NCBI GenBank assembly: GCA_029931535.1
Contig: JAQPZY010001688.1
Coordinates: 10,362,001 to 10,426,000 of the forward strand
DNA: 64,000 nt
Direction: 5' to 3'
Origin: Margaritifera margaritifera
Taxonomy: Eukaryota > Mollusca > Bivalvia > Unionida > Margaritiferidae
The notes under the pieces were generated by a model that did no database searches, was not told the DNA's origin, and worked only from the letters and a program-made list of their open reading frames with translations. Made by a program: the position numbers and the translations under genes. Positions 1-13,200 of the stretch are shown here, one piece after another; position 1 is the stretch's first letter; each line of letters opens with the position of its first letter.

Positions 1-39
1 TAAAGAAAGGAATTTAGAATATTGTAATTATTTAGAGCA

Positions 40-346
40 GTATGTTGACATAGTAAAGAGAACCATGAATATTAATATCTCAGTTCTTATCTCTAATTGT
101 ATGTAAATTAGTATCACTTCAACCTTATCTCTGTTCTTATCTCTAATTGTATGTAAATTAGTATCACTTCAACCTTATGAGCAATTTCTGTTGTCAATAT
201 TTTGATTATTGCATGCTGAGTTTCAGTAAAGTTTTGTAGTCTTATTTGTTTACAAACAAATCATGCTGACTGTCAATGATAGAAATGAATCCTATTCCAT
301 TACTGATTAAATATGACAGAGGAATATCATGCTGAGACAGTCGTAT
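40..346 (+). repeat. Segmental duplicate, copy 1 (contains snoRNA A1)
   Basis: About 300 bp that match 1704-2020 with scattered changes. Shared blocks are the accatgaata... start, a duplicated atctctaattgtatgtaaattag segment, the cttatttgttta...caaatcatgctgac block and the snoRNA unit. Probably intronic to NOP58. Confidence 0.7.
268..342 (+). ncRNA. Box C/D snoRNA candidate, family A copy 1 (18S guide)
   Basis: A 7-bp terminal stem (GACTGTC/GACAGTC) encloses a degenerate box C (ATGATAG, 276-282), a perfect D' (CTGA, 303-306) and a perfect D (CTGA, 332-335). The 13 nt before D', TCCTATTCCATTA, are exactly complementary to the conserved 18S rRNA stretch UAAUGGAAUAGGA (recalled from memory). 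The D+5 rule points to the G in UAAUG, which I associate with the vertebrate Gm867 site assigned to SNORD98. Weak point: box C departs from RUGAUGA at two positions. Confidence 0.7.
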
Positions 347-1028
347 ACTTGTCACACAACAATGTACATGAAGCCTACAGTAGACCATTAACCATCTACA
401 AGATGAATTCAATTATATTTTGCACAGGAGTTAACTTTTTTTTAAGAATGATAAAGGATTAAAATAAAAACACATAAAAAACATTTGCTCTCTAGTTAAA
501 TGGTGGGTATGCACATTGGAAGGCACGTCAAGAAGACTCATCAAATTGAATTGGACTGGTCAACGTAAAACTTGAAAACACTATTTATGAGCCCCATCAA
601 CATGTGAGGATTGTTATTGCCAGCCATAAAATTTGTTCCAGTATATTTTTACAATGCAATTATGGAAAGTGACATAGGATAAGGAAAATAAACACCCAGT
701 GTCATTATTTTTGGCTTGGTGGGATTTCAGTCTTTCCATGCTTGTGGCATAGTGTCCATTCTCTTTTACCAAATATAATTTGTAATGCTAATACATTGTA
801 TTTTCATACTAAAATTTCCCCCTGCTGGTTAAGGGTTGTAGAATAGGCCTGCTCACTTGCATGTTGTAAGAGGTTACTAATTGAGGCAATTTTATTTTTT
901 TTACTTGGGTTGTGTCTTGTGTTGTTCATGCTGAGAAGGTCTTTGGTTTTTTAACGAGTTTATATAATACATTTGAATTTGTATTTTAAGAATTTTACCC
1001 TTTTATGCCTTTATATGCCTTTTTTGGG
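347..1028 (+). other. Presumed NOP58 intron, no feature seen
   Basis: AT-rich single-copy-looking sequence with T runs near 430 and 890. No exon with NOP58 similarity and no repeat beyond short runs was seen. Confidence 0.5.
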
Positions 1029-1449
1029 ATGTCTAAACTTACTCGGGACTATATGGCAAGGATTATGTTTATGTCTAAACTTACTCAGGACTATATAGCA
1101 AGGGTTATGTTTATGTCTAAACTTACTCGGGACTATATAGCAAGGATTATGTTTATGTCTAAACTTACTCGGGACTATATAGCAAGGATTATGCTTATGT
1201 CTAAACTTACTCAGGACTATATAGCAAGGATTATGTTTATGTCTAAACTTACTCAGGACTATATAGCAAGGATTGTTTATGTCTAAACTTGCTCAGGACT
1301 ATATAGCAAGGATTATGTTATGTATAAACTTACTCAGGACTATATAGCAAGGATTATGTTTCTGTCTAAACTTACTCAGGACTATATAGCAAGGATTGCG
1401 TTTATGTCTAAACTTACTCTGGACTATATAGCAAGGATTATGTTTATGT
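1029..1449 (+). repeat. 42-bp tandem repeat, about 10 units
   Basis: Unit: ATGTCTAAACTTACTCRGGA plus CTATATAGCAAGGATTATGTTT. Ten near-identical units, the last few shortened to 39-41 bp. Because 42 is a multiple of 3, an open frame of 93 codons arises, reading repeated MSKLTRDYIARIMF. The frame breaks where units change length, so I read this as a minisatellite and not a gene. Confidence 0.9.
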
Positions 1450-1703
1450 GCTGTTAACTCTTTATATGGATACATACTTGGTAAATTGATAACAAAACGT
1501 AGATACAATGGCCTTTCAGATCAATTTGAAGTCAATTGAGGCAACTCAGATTTAGGTAAATGGTTATATCTTAGAGTAGTTATAGTAGAAAAGTCGTTTG
1601 AAAGGAAATAACCACAATAATTCCAAAAATAATGTTTCAGATGTTAATATAAATTATCTAGTGATGTTTGAAGAAAAGACAATTTTAAATATATTAAAGA
1701 TTG

Positions 1704-2020
1704 TTTAGAAGTGTCAGTTTACAATGATAAAGAGGACCATGAATAGCAGATATCTCTGGAGTTGTGTTCTTACACATCTGATCTTGTGTATTACTTCAAC
1801 CTTTCTTACACATCTAATCTTTTGTATTACTTCAACCCTCCAAGTCATCTGTTTTCAATACTTTGATTATTGCATGCACATCATTCTTGCATGCTCAGTT
1901 TCTGAAAAGTTTAGTCTTATTTGTTTACTAACAAATCATGCTGACTGTCAATGATAGAAATGAATCCTATTCCATTACTGATTGAATATGACAGAGGAAT
2001 ACCATTCTGAGATAGTCGAA
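1704..2020 (+). repeat. Segmental duplicate, copy 2 (contains snoRNA A2)
   Basis: Matches 40-346. The two copies bracket the 42-bp minisatellite. Confidence 0.7.
1943..2017 (+). ncRNA. Box C/D snoRNA candidate, family A copy 2 (same 18S guide)
   Basis: A second copy about 1.67 kb downstream, within a duplicated block. The terminal stem GACTGTC/GATAGTC still pairs using one G-U. Box C ATGATAG, D' CTGA and D CTGA are kept, and the 13-nt 18S guide is unchanged. The stretch before box D differs from copy 1 (ACCATT against ATCATG). Guide and boxes are conserved while the flanks differ. Confidence 0.65.
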
Positions 2021-2680
2021 TACTTGTGGTCACACAACACTGTGCTGAAGCATATAACGAATCATTTGCCATCTGCCTTTCTTGAAGAAAGACAAGAGGA
2101 TAACAAATAACAATAAATTTGCTTTTTGACTAATGATTATTTCAGAAATAATGTGTGTATGGCATGTTGGAAGGCACTTTTTCAAAGATTCATCAAAGTT
2201 TAATGGACTGGTCAACACACACATACACACAAAACCCAGTCCAGATTACTCCCATCACCCATGTTTAATTAACAAATTAAGTGCCTTCTGATCCATGCAT
2301 TCATTTAATTTTGGAACAGCCATTAGCCAAATTTGTACTAAACTTTTCATAAAGCAATTTGTAGTTTGTATTAGAATTTATTAAGATGATGTATTGAAAA
2401 ATCTTGTAAGATTTTGCTTAAATCAGATGAAGGTGAACCCATGTAAATTATCGTTTCGTTTATATGACTTCAAAAAGGAAATAGTAGATTTTGGCCTAGT
2501 GAAATAGAAGATAAACTGAGAAATTTTCGCTGATTATTTTGACACTGCGTTTCGTAGTCATGATCTTCATATATTTGAGTGGGTCATTAATAATTTGTTT
2601 GCACCGTTATCGCAGAAGCACATTCTTGATTGAACCCCGTACCATGGCTAGCCAAGATAAGTGAGACTAATGAACATGCT

Positions 2681-2757
2681 GGCTGTCAGTGATAGAAAGA
2701 TATATATATCTCCACTTCTGATCTTCTTTGATGGATAAATATCTATCTGAGATGGCC
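2681..2757 (+). ncRNA. Box C/D snoRNA candidate, family A copy 3 (diverged guide)
   Basis: Same layout with a fully paired 7-bp stem GGCTGTC/GATGGCC (two G-U pairs) whose bases differ from copy 1. Box C is GTGATAG, D' CTGA at 2718-2721 and D CTGA at 2747-2750. The guide before D' is now CTCCACTT; TCTCCACTT is complementary to 9 nt (AAGUGGAGA) that I recall from 28S rRNA, a weak match. It may guide a new target or be decaying. Confidence 0.5.
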
Positions 2758-3339
2758 ATGTACCTTTCTTTTGTGTCCATATGCATTAAGCATGAATTTG
2801 AACAAAGTTTTACTTACTTTTAAACCCTCCCAAATTTTCTTGTATTGTAAAAGATTTGGGTTGTCTTTGATTTTTTATTATGATTCGTAAATTGTGTTGA
2901 GAGTTGATTTTGAATTTGACACAAAATACAGTGAATTTCAACAATGCATCGTTTATGTCCCGTTTATGCAATCCAGATAGTGCCAGTGAAAAAGTGGACC
3001 TTAAACTTTTGAATGGTTGAATAAAATGACTGTTAATCAATTTCAAATAAATTTGAGCCCACCAGATGTGTCATATTACAGTAATAATTTGACATGGAGC
3101 AATCAGATCAGTGAAAAGGTACATTAGCAAAAAGGTAAATGAGTGTACATGAGCAGTAAAAAGATGCATCAAGTTGTCATTATAATAATGGCATGTTATA
3201 ATGTTCTTGACTTGGCCTTTGAAAACCCAATACAGTATACATTTATTTAGTGAGCTCACTGTTATACTTGGGCTATACATTTTCCCTGATTTTGTTGATG
3301 TTTAAACAACAAAATTAAAAAACTGAACAGTGACTTCTG

Positions 3340-3655
3340 TGTAGATTGTAGGACTTTATGAGCAATGGCCCATTGGTGTATACAGCATGACCTCCTTAAT
3401 ATTGACCCATCTGTGTAAAAAGTTGGACATACTGAACAATTACTTGTCTGTAGAAAGTAGGACCTCCTGGACAATGACTCCTCTGTGTAGAATGCAGGAC
3501 CTCCTGAATACTGACCCATCTGTGTAAACAATAAGACCTTGTGAGAAATGACCCATCTGTGTGGACAGGAGAACCTTGTTTGCGATGAACAGTGACCCAT
3601 CTGTGTACACAGTAGGACCTCCTGAACAATGACTAGTCTGTGTTCTAAACTTCTT
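3340..3655 (+). repeat. Degenerate tandem repeat, about 40-48 bp units
   Basis: Recurring blocks of the type ggacctcctgaacaatgac followed by ycatctgtgtannnag. About seven imperfect units. The minus-strand frame of 133 codons here is a by-product of the repeat. Confidence 0.75.
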
Positions 3656-4131
3656 TGTCCCATAATCTTTTTAAATTATTTGTCAGCATAATGCATCCAC
3701 ACTATTCATGCCCTGTGTTTGTTTTTGTGTTTTGTTTTTTTAGTTTTGGATCCGATCTAATACAGCCAAAGGGGTAAATTATTTGACGATAACACATAGC
3801 TGGCAAAACCATGCAGAACTAGCTTTTCTCCATGTTTATTAAGATCAACAGTAGATGTGCTGTTTACATTTCTTGTCTGTGCATTAATATCATGAATTCA
3901 CTATAGTGAAACTTTAAAATGTCCTAACACATAAATCGGTGTGTGTTCTCAGTGATGGACTTGAACCTTTTCAACTGCCGAGTCTTTTTGAATGAAAAAA
4001 ACTTTTCTGAGGCAGTCTAATCCTTGGTCTTTCATTACACAAACTGGAACAAATACTTATCATGCATGGCTGGGTAATGGGTTTTCTTCATTGAAGAAAG
4101 ATTAATATCAGATTTCTTTCTGTATCTACAG

Positions 4132-4258
4132 GTAATTGAAATAACGGAGTACCGAGGTCAGCTGTATGATTACATCAAGAACAGAATGACCGCCATAGCC
4201 CCTAATCTAACGGTCTTGGTAGGGGAATTAGTAGGAGCCAGACTTATCGCCCATGCAG
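4132..4258 (+). CDS. NOP58: NOP58 exon a (start of Nop domain)
   Basis: Begins after a pyrimidine-rich tract ending ctacag and stops at GCAG|gtaggt. It holds 42 codons plus 1 nt, reading [19 protein letters not shown] and then the Nop signature [12 protein letters not shown]. An exon encoding the preceding helix was not found in 1-4131, so the intron to its left probably runs off the window. Confidence 0.95.
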
Positions 4259-7200
4259 GTAGGTTACAGTTCTCTCGTTTTGTGTTTTAGGGGGTAAGTA
4301 TTCAAACCTTTATGATGTTAAAGGAGATCTTGCTGTTGCAGATGGACTAGTTGGAGCTGTTCAAAAAGATATTTATGTCCCACAATGACATTGGTAAAGC
4401 ACATAGTGTTTACCCTTGTCTATCTGTCTATACATACATCTTAAGTTTTGCATTTAGGTCATTTTTCAGGCACTTTGATGGGGCATCCTTGTTCCATGAA
4501 CATGTTTCTAGTTGGTTCCCTGCATTGAGGTGGCGGAAGTCCTGTTTTAATCAACTTGTGCATTCGTTTTTCTACAAATCCATCTGTCTGTCCATTCTCA
4601 CCTGTAATCAGCAAAGTTCTGCAACCCATGTACATAATTGGATGCCATTTGGTGGGTGAATTACCTAATACGTGTAGATCTGCTTTTTAAAGATTTCATT
4701 TTTCAGGTCAAATTTTCATGGGTTTATTGCTCTTTTTTTCCATCAGTTGTAAATTTCCACTATAGCAGATCCAGTAACCAGCATAGCTGAGGAACCATTC
4801 AAAATATTCTGATGCAGTACTCTGATGTAATTTGGTGTATACATTGTTTCATAGAACTAGATGTGGTTTTATGGATTTTATGTTGTTGACTCAAATTTGG
4901 ATGGAGTTATGGCCATTGGCAATTAGCTAACTATATCTTCACTATGCTCGTATTTGGCGTAGCTCAAGAATCATTCCACAGATTTTGATGTAATTTGGTA
5001 TGAACATTGTCACATTTACATAAATGTGCCTTTCATGGGTTTTGTCTTGCCATCACCATTTTGTATAGCATTGTGGCTCTTGCCAGTTCATTTTCATATC
5101 CACGTGACAAGTTGCTTGTAACCAGCATAGTTCAACAACCATTAAACATAATATGGTGAAATTTGTTAGTGCTACTGGTTGTAGACAAAAATAGCTTCTG
5201 GGATGGCCTGTTGTCCATTGACCATCTGGCCATTTGTACAAGTTTGTTATCATTAATTCTCCTAAACTACTTGGATGATTGCCATGAAACTTTACACACA
5301 CATTCATCCCAAGGTCTAGTTCCAATATGGCCACCACAGTGTCCATCTTGAAAATCTTATTATCATCATTCCTGAATGGATGGTCAGATCTTGAAAATCT
5401 TGTTGTCACCACTCTTCCTGACCTGAAAGTCTTATCGACATGGGGTTTTGAACAGAAGATTTGTGATGTCCAGTTGGTCCTAAATAAAAATGGTTCCACT
5501 TGAACATCCAATATGGCCACCACAATAGCCATCTTAAAAATCTTGTTATTGCTACCACTTCTGAATGGATGGTCATATCAACATATGGTTTTTGCTCAAA
5601 GATTTCCTGTGATTAGTCCTAAGTGAAAATGGTGCTGATATGACATCCAATATGGCCACCATGGTAGCCATCTTGAAAAGCTTGTTACTGCTACTTCTCC
5701 TAAATGGAAAGTCATATAATTATGGGGTTTTCACCTGTGTATTTCTTAACGATGTCTAATAGATCATAAATGAAAATGGTGATTCCCGGACATTCAGTAT
5801 GGCCACTAAGCAGCTGTCTTGACAATCTTGTTACTGCTATTCCTGAATGGAAAGTCCTATCAGCATGGGGGTTTTAACTGGAAGACTTGTGGTGTCTAGT
5901 TGGTCTTAAATGAAAATTGTGCTGCTCAGACATCCAATATGGCCAGCACAGTGGTTATCTTGAAAACCTTCTTGCTACTCCTCAATGATGGAAAGTCATA
6001 TCAACATGGGTTTTTCATCAGAAGACTTTTTATGATGTCTCCTTGGTACTAAATGAAATTGATGCAGATCTGAAATCTGGTATAGCTGCCTTGGCAGCCA
6101 ACTTGAAAATGTTGTTACAGCTACTCCGAAGAAATGAATTTGGTTTTTGGTTTTGCCGGGTTTAACGCCATTTTTTAAAGCACATGATAGGTTATACACG
6201 GGAAGCTACATGCAGGCTTTCTCACATACCCATGTTGATCGAACAGAGACTCAAACTTGTGTGGATAGAGATTAGATGTGTGAGTGATCTGTAAAGGTGA
6301 TCTCCTTAGACCATTTGCCCACCCAGGGTCCCTGTCCTTGATGGAAAGCCAGATCGACATGGGCTTTACACAAGATTTCTTACGGTGTCTTGTTGGTCCT
6401 GAATAATAATGATGCCAATCTGACACACAATATAGGCACCATGGTTTCCATCTTGAAAATCTTCATGCTACTCTTCCAGAATTGACGGTCATATCAACAT
6501 ACGGTTTTCACTTTTTCCTAAATGAAAATGGTGCCTTGCAGACCTCCAATATGGCTACCACAATAAACATATTGCAAATCTGTTGTTACTAATTCCTCTG
6601 AATGGATGGTTATATTGGCATGGGGTTTTCACCAAAAGTCTTCTGATGGTGTCTAGTTTGTCTGAAATGAAAATGGTGTGGATCTTACTCTGATATGGCC
6701 GCCACAGCAGCTAATTTGAAAATTTTTGCTCAGGAGTATCAGATGATTTAAACACTAAGCAGTTAAAAAGAAATGGTGTGATCTCGAATTCCAGGAAATT
6801 CTTTTTAGTCGAGGGACTTGTGTTTTGTTTTGGCTCATCTGCTTCATTTTGGATTGAGTTATGCTGCTTGTCAAGCAAATTCCTGTTTTTACACAGAAAC
6901 TTGGAATGTTGCTTGCAGTTTACATAGCTACAGAATCATTCAGCATATAATGATGGAATTTGGTAATGCCCATTTGATGCATCTTTTCTGTCTTTAAAAT
7001 TGAAAATGTGTGAAAAGTACAGGACAAATCCTAAAATTTGTAAGCTTACTTGGGTTGAAATATAAGTACAAACTTGTGCATGTGCATTTTAAAATTTTAA
7101 AACTGAAGGTTTTAAAATTGTCTTTGTTGTCATCATTTTTGTATGCATCTAACACAGCTGGTCATCCATACAGAAAGAACAGTCAATAACAGGAATTACC

Positions 7201-10200
7201 CTGTCTAATAATAGTAACCATGTACTTTCTGTGGGTGAATTGGTTCAATGGCTAGTGACAGTACTATACATGTCATCACAGGTTAATGTCAGTTGGCATC
7301 CAGTTGCATCATGTCCACCTGCTGTTAAATCTTCGGAGTAACACGCACGTGTTAACTCTTCAAAGGTAGTATGTTAAAGAAAAAATGAAAAACCAAGATG
7401 GCTCATAATTTTGTTTGGACTTTATAAACATTTGGAGAAAATTGATTGTATGGACTTTCAATGGAAAGCAAATAGGCTGCATGAACATTGTCTGTAGATA
7501 TAGGTTTTGTCAATCAACTTCATATATTTACATTCATATATTTACATAATCAGCATAGCTTAAGAACCATTCAATTTCATAGGCCTAGATGCGTCATTTT
7601 ATAGGTTTAGTACATCTACTCCATTTTGGATAGAGTTGTTGCCCTTATCCTTCAATTTAAAGTCTTTCACTATGATGAGTCCTTGAAGGAGTTGGATTTC
7701 AAGCATTCTGAATCATTTAAAGGAGTCATTTCCCCTGAATGCCCATCTTTTCCTAACTTTGGTTTCCCAGCTTAATTTCCTCCGTTTAAAGCCTTGTGCA
7801 GTAAATTGTAGTGAGTGGGGGCCCTTTCTGATGCACTCATTGCTAATACCTCTAATTGTGAGAAGAAAAAACTAGATTGATGATCTCAGAACCTCGAAGA
7901 AAAGACCTATTAGAAAACACTACACTATTTTCAAGGAAAAAAATAGTGTAATTTCACTGTGGCGCCATGCCATCTGAAACATTATGCAATTATTAGTAAA
8001 CATTTTTTCCATTTGTTTTGCATTTTTCTGCCACATATTTTGATATTGGACCAGTTATAAATTGTGTATACTGGCAAATGTTTAGAAATTTATCTCGTAT
8101 GCTAACTTTTGTCAAGTGGTAGATATTATTTTTGCACAGTTATTAGCATTGAAGTAATTTTGGTCATCGGCATTAGGTTTGAAATATAAAGTGTCATTTG
8201 TCCGACACTGTTACTTCTAAATTTGAATATTTTCAGGTTCCTTGTTAAATCTTGCCAAGCATCCAGCCTCAACTGTACAGATCTTGGGAGCAGAAAAGGC
8301 GTTGTTTAGAGCGCTAAAGACGAAGCACGACACTCCTAAATATGGTCTAATATATCATGCATCACTTGTTGGACAATCTACACCCAAGAATAAGGGCAAG
8401 GTAAAAGTCATTCTAGGAAAATAAACAATAGTGTTGCAGGAACATTTTGTAAGTTCTCTCATTCTAATAATTGAAATTGAACAATAGTTTTCCAGTCTAA
8501 AGATTGAGGATTTTTTGTTTTTTGTAAAGAAATTATTAACGCTCTGCCTCAATGTTTTAGTCCTACACCATAGCTGAATTTTACATTTTTTCTATCTGCT
8601 TGTCTGACTTAAATTTTGTTCACCTGGAAACGAGTTGTCAGTGGTTAGCTAAAATCTGGTAAAGACCAATTTCAACCAAATTTGGTCAAAAGGATCCTTG
8701 CATGAAGGCATTTAAAGTTTCTACAAAAAGTGCTGATCTGCCATGAAATATGGCCCCCATTACTAAAAATAGAAAAACCTTCACATGACTTCTTGTCAAA
8801 AACAACTTGACAGGACTGGACCAAATCTGACAGCATCCTAGCTTATAAAGAGCTTTGGAGTTTAAACGATTTGTTTTTTTTATTTCTACTGGTCACAAAC
8901 CAGAAGAGCTTATGGGATGGTCTGTTGTCGTCTTGATGTCACTACTCCTGAACAGAAAGTCACATTGACATGGGGTTTTCACCAGAAGACTTCTTATGAT
9001 GTAAAGTTGATCCTAAATGAAAATGGTGCCGATCTGATGTCCAATATTGCCACCACTGAAGCCACCTTTAAAATTTTGGTATAGCTACTCCTGAATGGAT
9101 GGTCATATCAACATGGGTTTTTTTTACTAAATGACTTCTTATAATGTCTATTTGGTCCTAAATGAAAATGAAGCTGCTCAGACATTCAATATGGCCACCA
9201 CTGCTTGTGAATGAATTGTCATAGCAGCATGAGGTTTTCACTGAAAGAATTCTTATGTTTAGTTTGTTGTAAATGAAAATTGTAACAAATATGATGTCCA
9301 GTATGGCCGTCACAACTGCTATCTTGAATTTTTTTTTATTGTTACGTCTATAAAACAAAAAGTCAAATCAACATATGGTTTCCACCAGAAGTCTTCTTAT
9401 AATGTCTTGTTGATCCTAAATGAAAATGGTGCTAATCTGATATCCACAGCAGCTAAATTGAAAATTCTTGTTATTACTGAAGAATATCGGAGATGGTTTT
9501 GATACTCAGCAGTTGGAAATACTTTTTGGCCATTTGAGTGTCAGTTTCTTTAAGGGATTCTTGTGTTTTTGTTTGATTTAACTGCGCTTTTAACACGTTA
9601 TTGGCTATATCATGTGAGGAAATTGGAGTTAAGTGCCTTTCCCAAGGACACACTGAGGTGGCTGGCCTGGGTATCAAACCCATGATCCTTGGATTACGAG
9701 TCTGAATCTCTACCAACTGAACTATCATGGCTTCTTTTTTTTACAAATGATGCCAATCTGCCATCAGACATGGCTGCATGTAGAATAACTGTAAACAACA
9801 TCTCAGAGCCTGCTTAGGGTTGTTCAGTAAATGTATATGGGACCCAGGGAAGGCACTTTCAAAGTGCAGTAGTCGCCCATAGATACAGTTCAGAATTTCA
9901 TATCATTTTCACATGAATTCTTTGAGTAATGAAAGTACCCTGGCATGCATTTTTTTTAAACAACCTTGCCTGGGTATCATTTTTGTTTAAATGGAACAAT
10001 CCTTAACAGAATTTGAACAAATTTTACAGAAGGCATACAGATGTGAAGGGCTTCCAGATTTATACAAATGATGCAAATACACTCAAATATAACCACTATT
10101 ACTAAAAATAGACAAACCCTGAAATGACTTCAAAAACCCTCGACGGAATTTGAAAGAAAACATTATCGCATGAAAGCCTTTCAGATTTGTGCAAATGATG

Positions 10201-13200
10201 CTGATCCACCTTTAAATATGGTCACTATTAGTAAAAATTGAAACGGCAGCTTCTCCAAAACTGCTCGGCAGAATTTTAACAAATTTGACAGAAAGCATCA
10301 TGGCATGAAGACATTTTTTTAAAGTTTGCACAAATGATGCTATTTCATCATAAAATATGGCCAATATTACTAAAAATAGTAAAAACGTATAAACAACTTC
10401 TCAAAATCCACAACAGAATTTGACCCAATTTGACAGAAAACATACTGGCTTGAAGGGCTTTTAACTAATAACAAATGATGCAATGTGCCATCAAATATGG
10501 CTGCTGTTACCAAAAAAATTAGCACTTTAAACAACAACTTCTCAAAAACTGCTCAACTTAATTTGACTGAAAGTGTGCAAGCTTGAGGGCCTTTCAGATT
10601 TATACAAATGATGCTGATATGCCATTTGTTACTTAAGATCGAAAAACATTTAAATATCTTTATCTCTAACGATATTTAGTCCTTTTGTTCAAATGTACTT
10701 AATTTTGCATATCAATACTTAAGAGATGACTTATTTTGCAGAGGTTTTAAATTTTTCAGACCTCTAGAATGCTGGCAGCCAAGGCAGCACTTGCAATTCG
10801 AGTTGATGCTTTGGGCGAGGAGACAAATGCTACCATGGGAATGGAAAACAGAGCCAAACTCGTCTCCCGAATTAAGATGTTGGAAGACCAGAATGTAGGC
10901 CAATAGCTGTATAATTATTTTGCCTTGCCACAATTTATTATACGCCTGTTACGATGTCCAATCTGTCTGTCTGTCCATCTTTACATTCAGCCATCCATCA
11001 ATCTTTCTGTCTTCGTTTTTTGCACAAAAACTAGACTTGTCTAGAAACCACGATTTACCAAACCTTATAAGTAGCTTGCATTTGGGACAAGGAAGAAACC
11101 GATTGATTTTGGGCTGAAAAGGTCAAAGGTTATGGTCACTTTGACTGAAAAAAAAAGAAAAACTGTTTCTACACTATAACTTGATTTATACACCAGTATG
11201 ATACCATAACCAAACTTTGTAAATGGCTTGGATTTGAGAGAAGATGGAGACCTATTGATTTTAAAGTCTATGTCGGAGCGACTCCAAGAAGAAATGCAAT
11301 AATATCTTGAGATCTTTATGACCCACATTGACCAAATGTTACGGATGGTTTGCATTTGATACAAGGACGACATCTATTAATTTTGAGGTTATGATCACAG
11401 GAACTGAAAGGTGGAAAAATGATTTCTACAAACTACTCAAGTTCTATACCACATGCCTTGACTGAACTTTGCATATGATTTTTGGGTTAAATAGTCTAGG
11501 TCAGTGGGATTCCAAGAAGGACATCTAGTATGCTTTGGCACAAACTATGACCGAGCTTGTGGAGGGCTAACATTTGGGACAAGAAAAGGCACCTCTCAAT
11601 TTTGGGGTCAGTGGGTCAAAAGTCATATTCACTGAGACTGAAAGAGGTCAAATCATCTCCACAAAATAACTTGACATGGCAGGCATATAATGTACTGTTT
11701 GCAGTACTCTTATCATAAGATTGTAATAGTATTCAAATTTCTGGACAGACCTAAATTTTTTAAAGCTTTATGCTAGTCGGATCACAACTATTGCACTGGC
11801 ATTTTTTTGACTTCCCAATTTAAATTTTCTTTCTTTGTTGCAGTTACTTTTAAATGCATCTATCACATACGGTTATCCATATATGTGGAGCAAATGATAA
11901 CTGATTATATAGCTCTAGTAATAGTGACTATGTGCTTACTGTAACTAGCTCTAGTAATAGCGACCATGTGCTTACTATGACAAACATGGGGAAATGACTA
12001 AGAACAACATTACAGTCTTAGCAACCTTTTATAGGAACCAATTATATCATATTTTAATGCTGTTTAATTGACCGACTGTGGCAATTCCTGTAAGGTTCTT
12101 GGGAATGAACAGTTGTAATGTTAGGTAAAAACTAGAAAATGTACACTTTGTAAATCTTGGAAATTGATAAAGAAGAAAACAGAAGAACAATTTGCAATAA
12201 ATTCTAAATTTCAAGAAAGCTGATTATTACAGTCTTTTAGTGGACAGGAAACGGGATAATATCCTACATTTTAAGATGAGGTATTACACTCGGTGATTAT
12301 TGTAAAAATGAGTTTTTAATTATCTTTCTTCCTGCACTGTACTCGATGATTAGATGAAATCAAGTAGTGGTCCGAGTCGGAATGATGATACATGATAAGG
12401 CAGACTATGAGAGTACAGATTAATCTGCAGTAGAAGTATGAATTTCATGCTTGTCTTAATGCCGTACAATCTTGTACATGATGTTGATCATCATCAAGCA
12501 TAGTAGGTGCCATCAGGTGAACAGAGAAGTTGACCGAGGAAATGGCATAGTTTGCTTATGTTCTTTTTTTCATAAAAACTTGGCCATGTTTACCACTGCA
12601 AAATTTAGTATACTTACCAAAATCACTTTTTGTAGGTCATTTTATCCTTTGACACCTCTGACCTTTGAACCTGTCATTGTGCACAGAGTAAGCTTGGTCA
12701 AAGCAGCAGTAGAAGAGGTGATTATGTATCGTGTCCTAACACGCATACTTGGGCTCAAAAAAAAAAAAATGGCACATTGAGCCATAAATGCAAAATTGAT
12801 TCCTCTTGTTTTGCAGTCTTCTGACTTAAAATGTACATTAAATCAAGTTATTTGATATTTGGCATTCATGATAGCTTTTGAGAAAATTTTGTCAAGTTGA
12901 GTAGCATAATTCAGCCTGGAAATAACATTTTTGATTGTCTGTTGACTCCCTAAAATAAACAGACCTCGACAAATGCAGTAAAGTCGTCCATCATGCAGAA
13001 AGTAATGATCGAGATGACCTTTATATACTGGTCAGTATGGAATGATCAGGCATGAAGGAAACATGTCACTTGGTGTTTATACACAGATTGTTTTTGAGAT
13101 ATGGTATTACACTCCATGATTATTGTAAAAATAAGTTTAAAATTGTCTGCTTTCTTCCTACACTGTACTCAATGATTAGATGAAATCAAGTAGTGGTCCG

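Noticed and set aside
1005..1286. 93-codon open frame on +
   Set aside because: Produced by the 42-bp minisatellite; unit-length changes break it and it has no family match.
3262..3663. 133-codon minus-strand frame
   Set aside because: Lies in a degenerate tandem repeat; two frames of the strand are open at once, as expected for a repeat without selection.
3950..4030. C/D snoRNA: GTGATGG ... TTCTGAGG before exon 4132
   Set aside because: Box C imperfect and no terminal stem outside the boxes.
7674..7716. C/D snoRNA: ATGATGA ... CTGA
   Set aside because: Too short (about 43 nt) and no closing stem.
9660..9731. tRNA gene on the minus strand
   Set aside because: Box A and B are present but the acceptor stem and cloverleaf do not close, and a SINE body follows.
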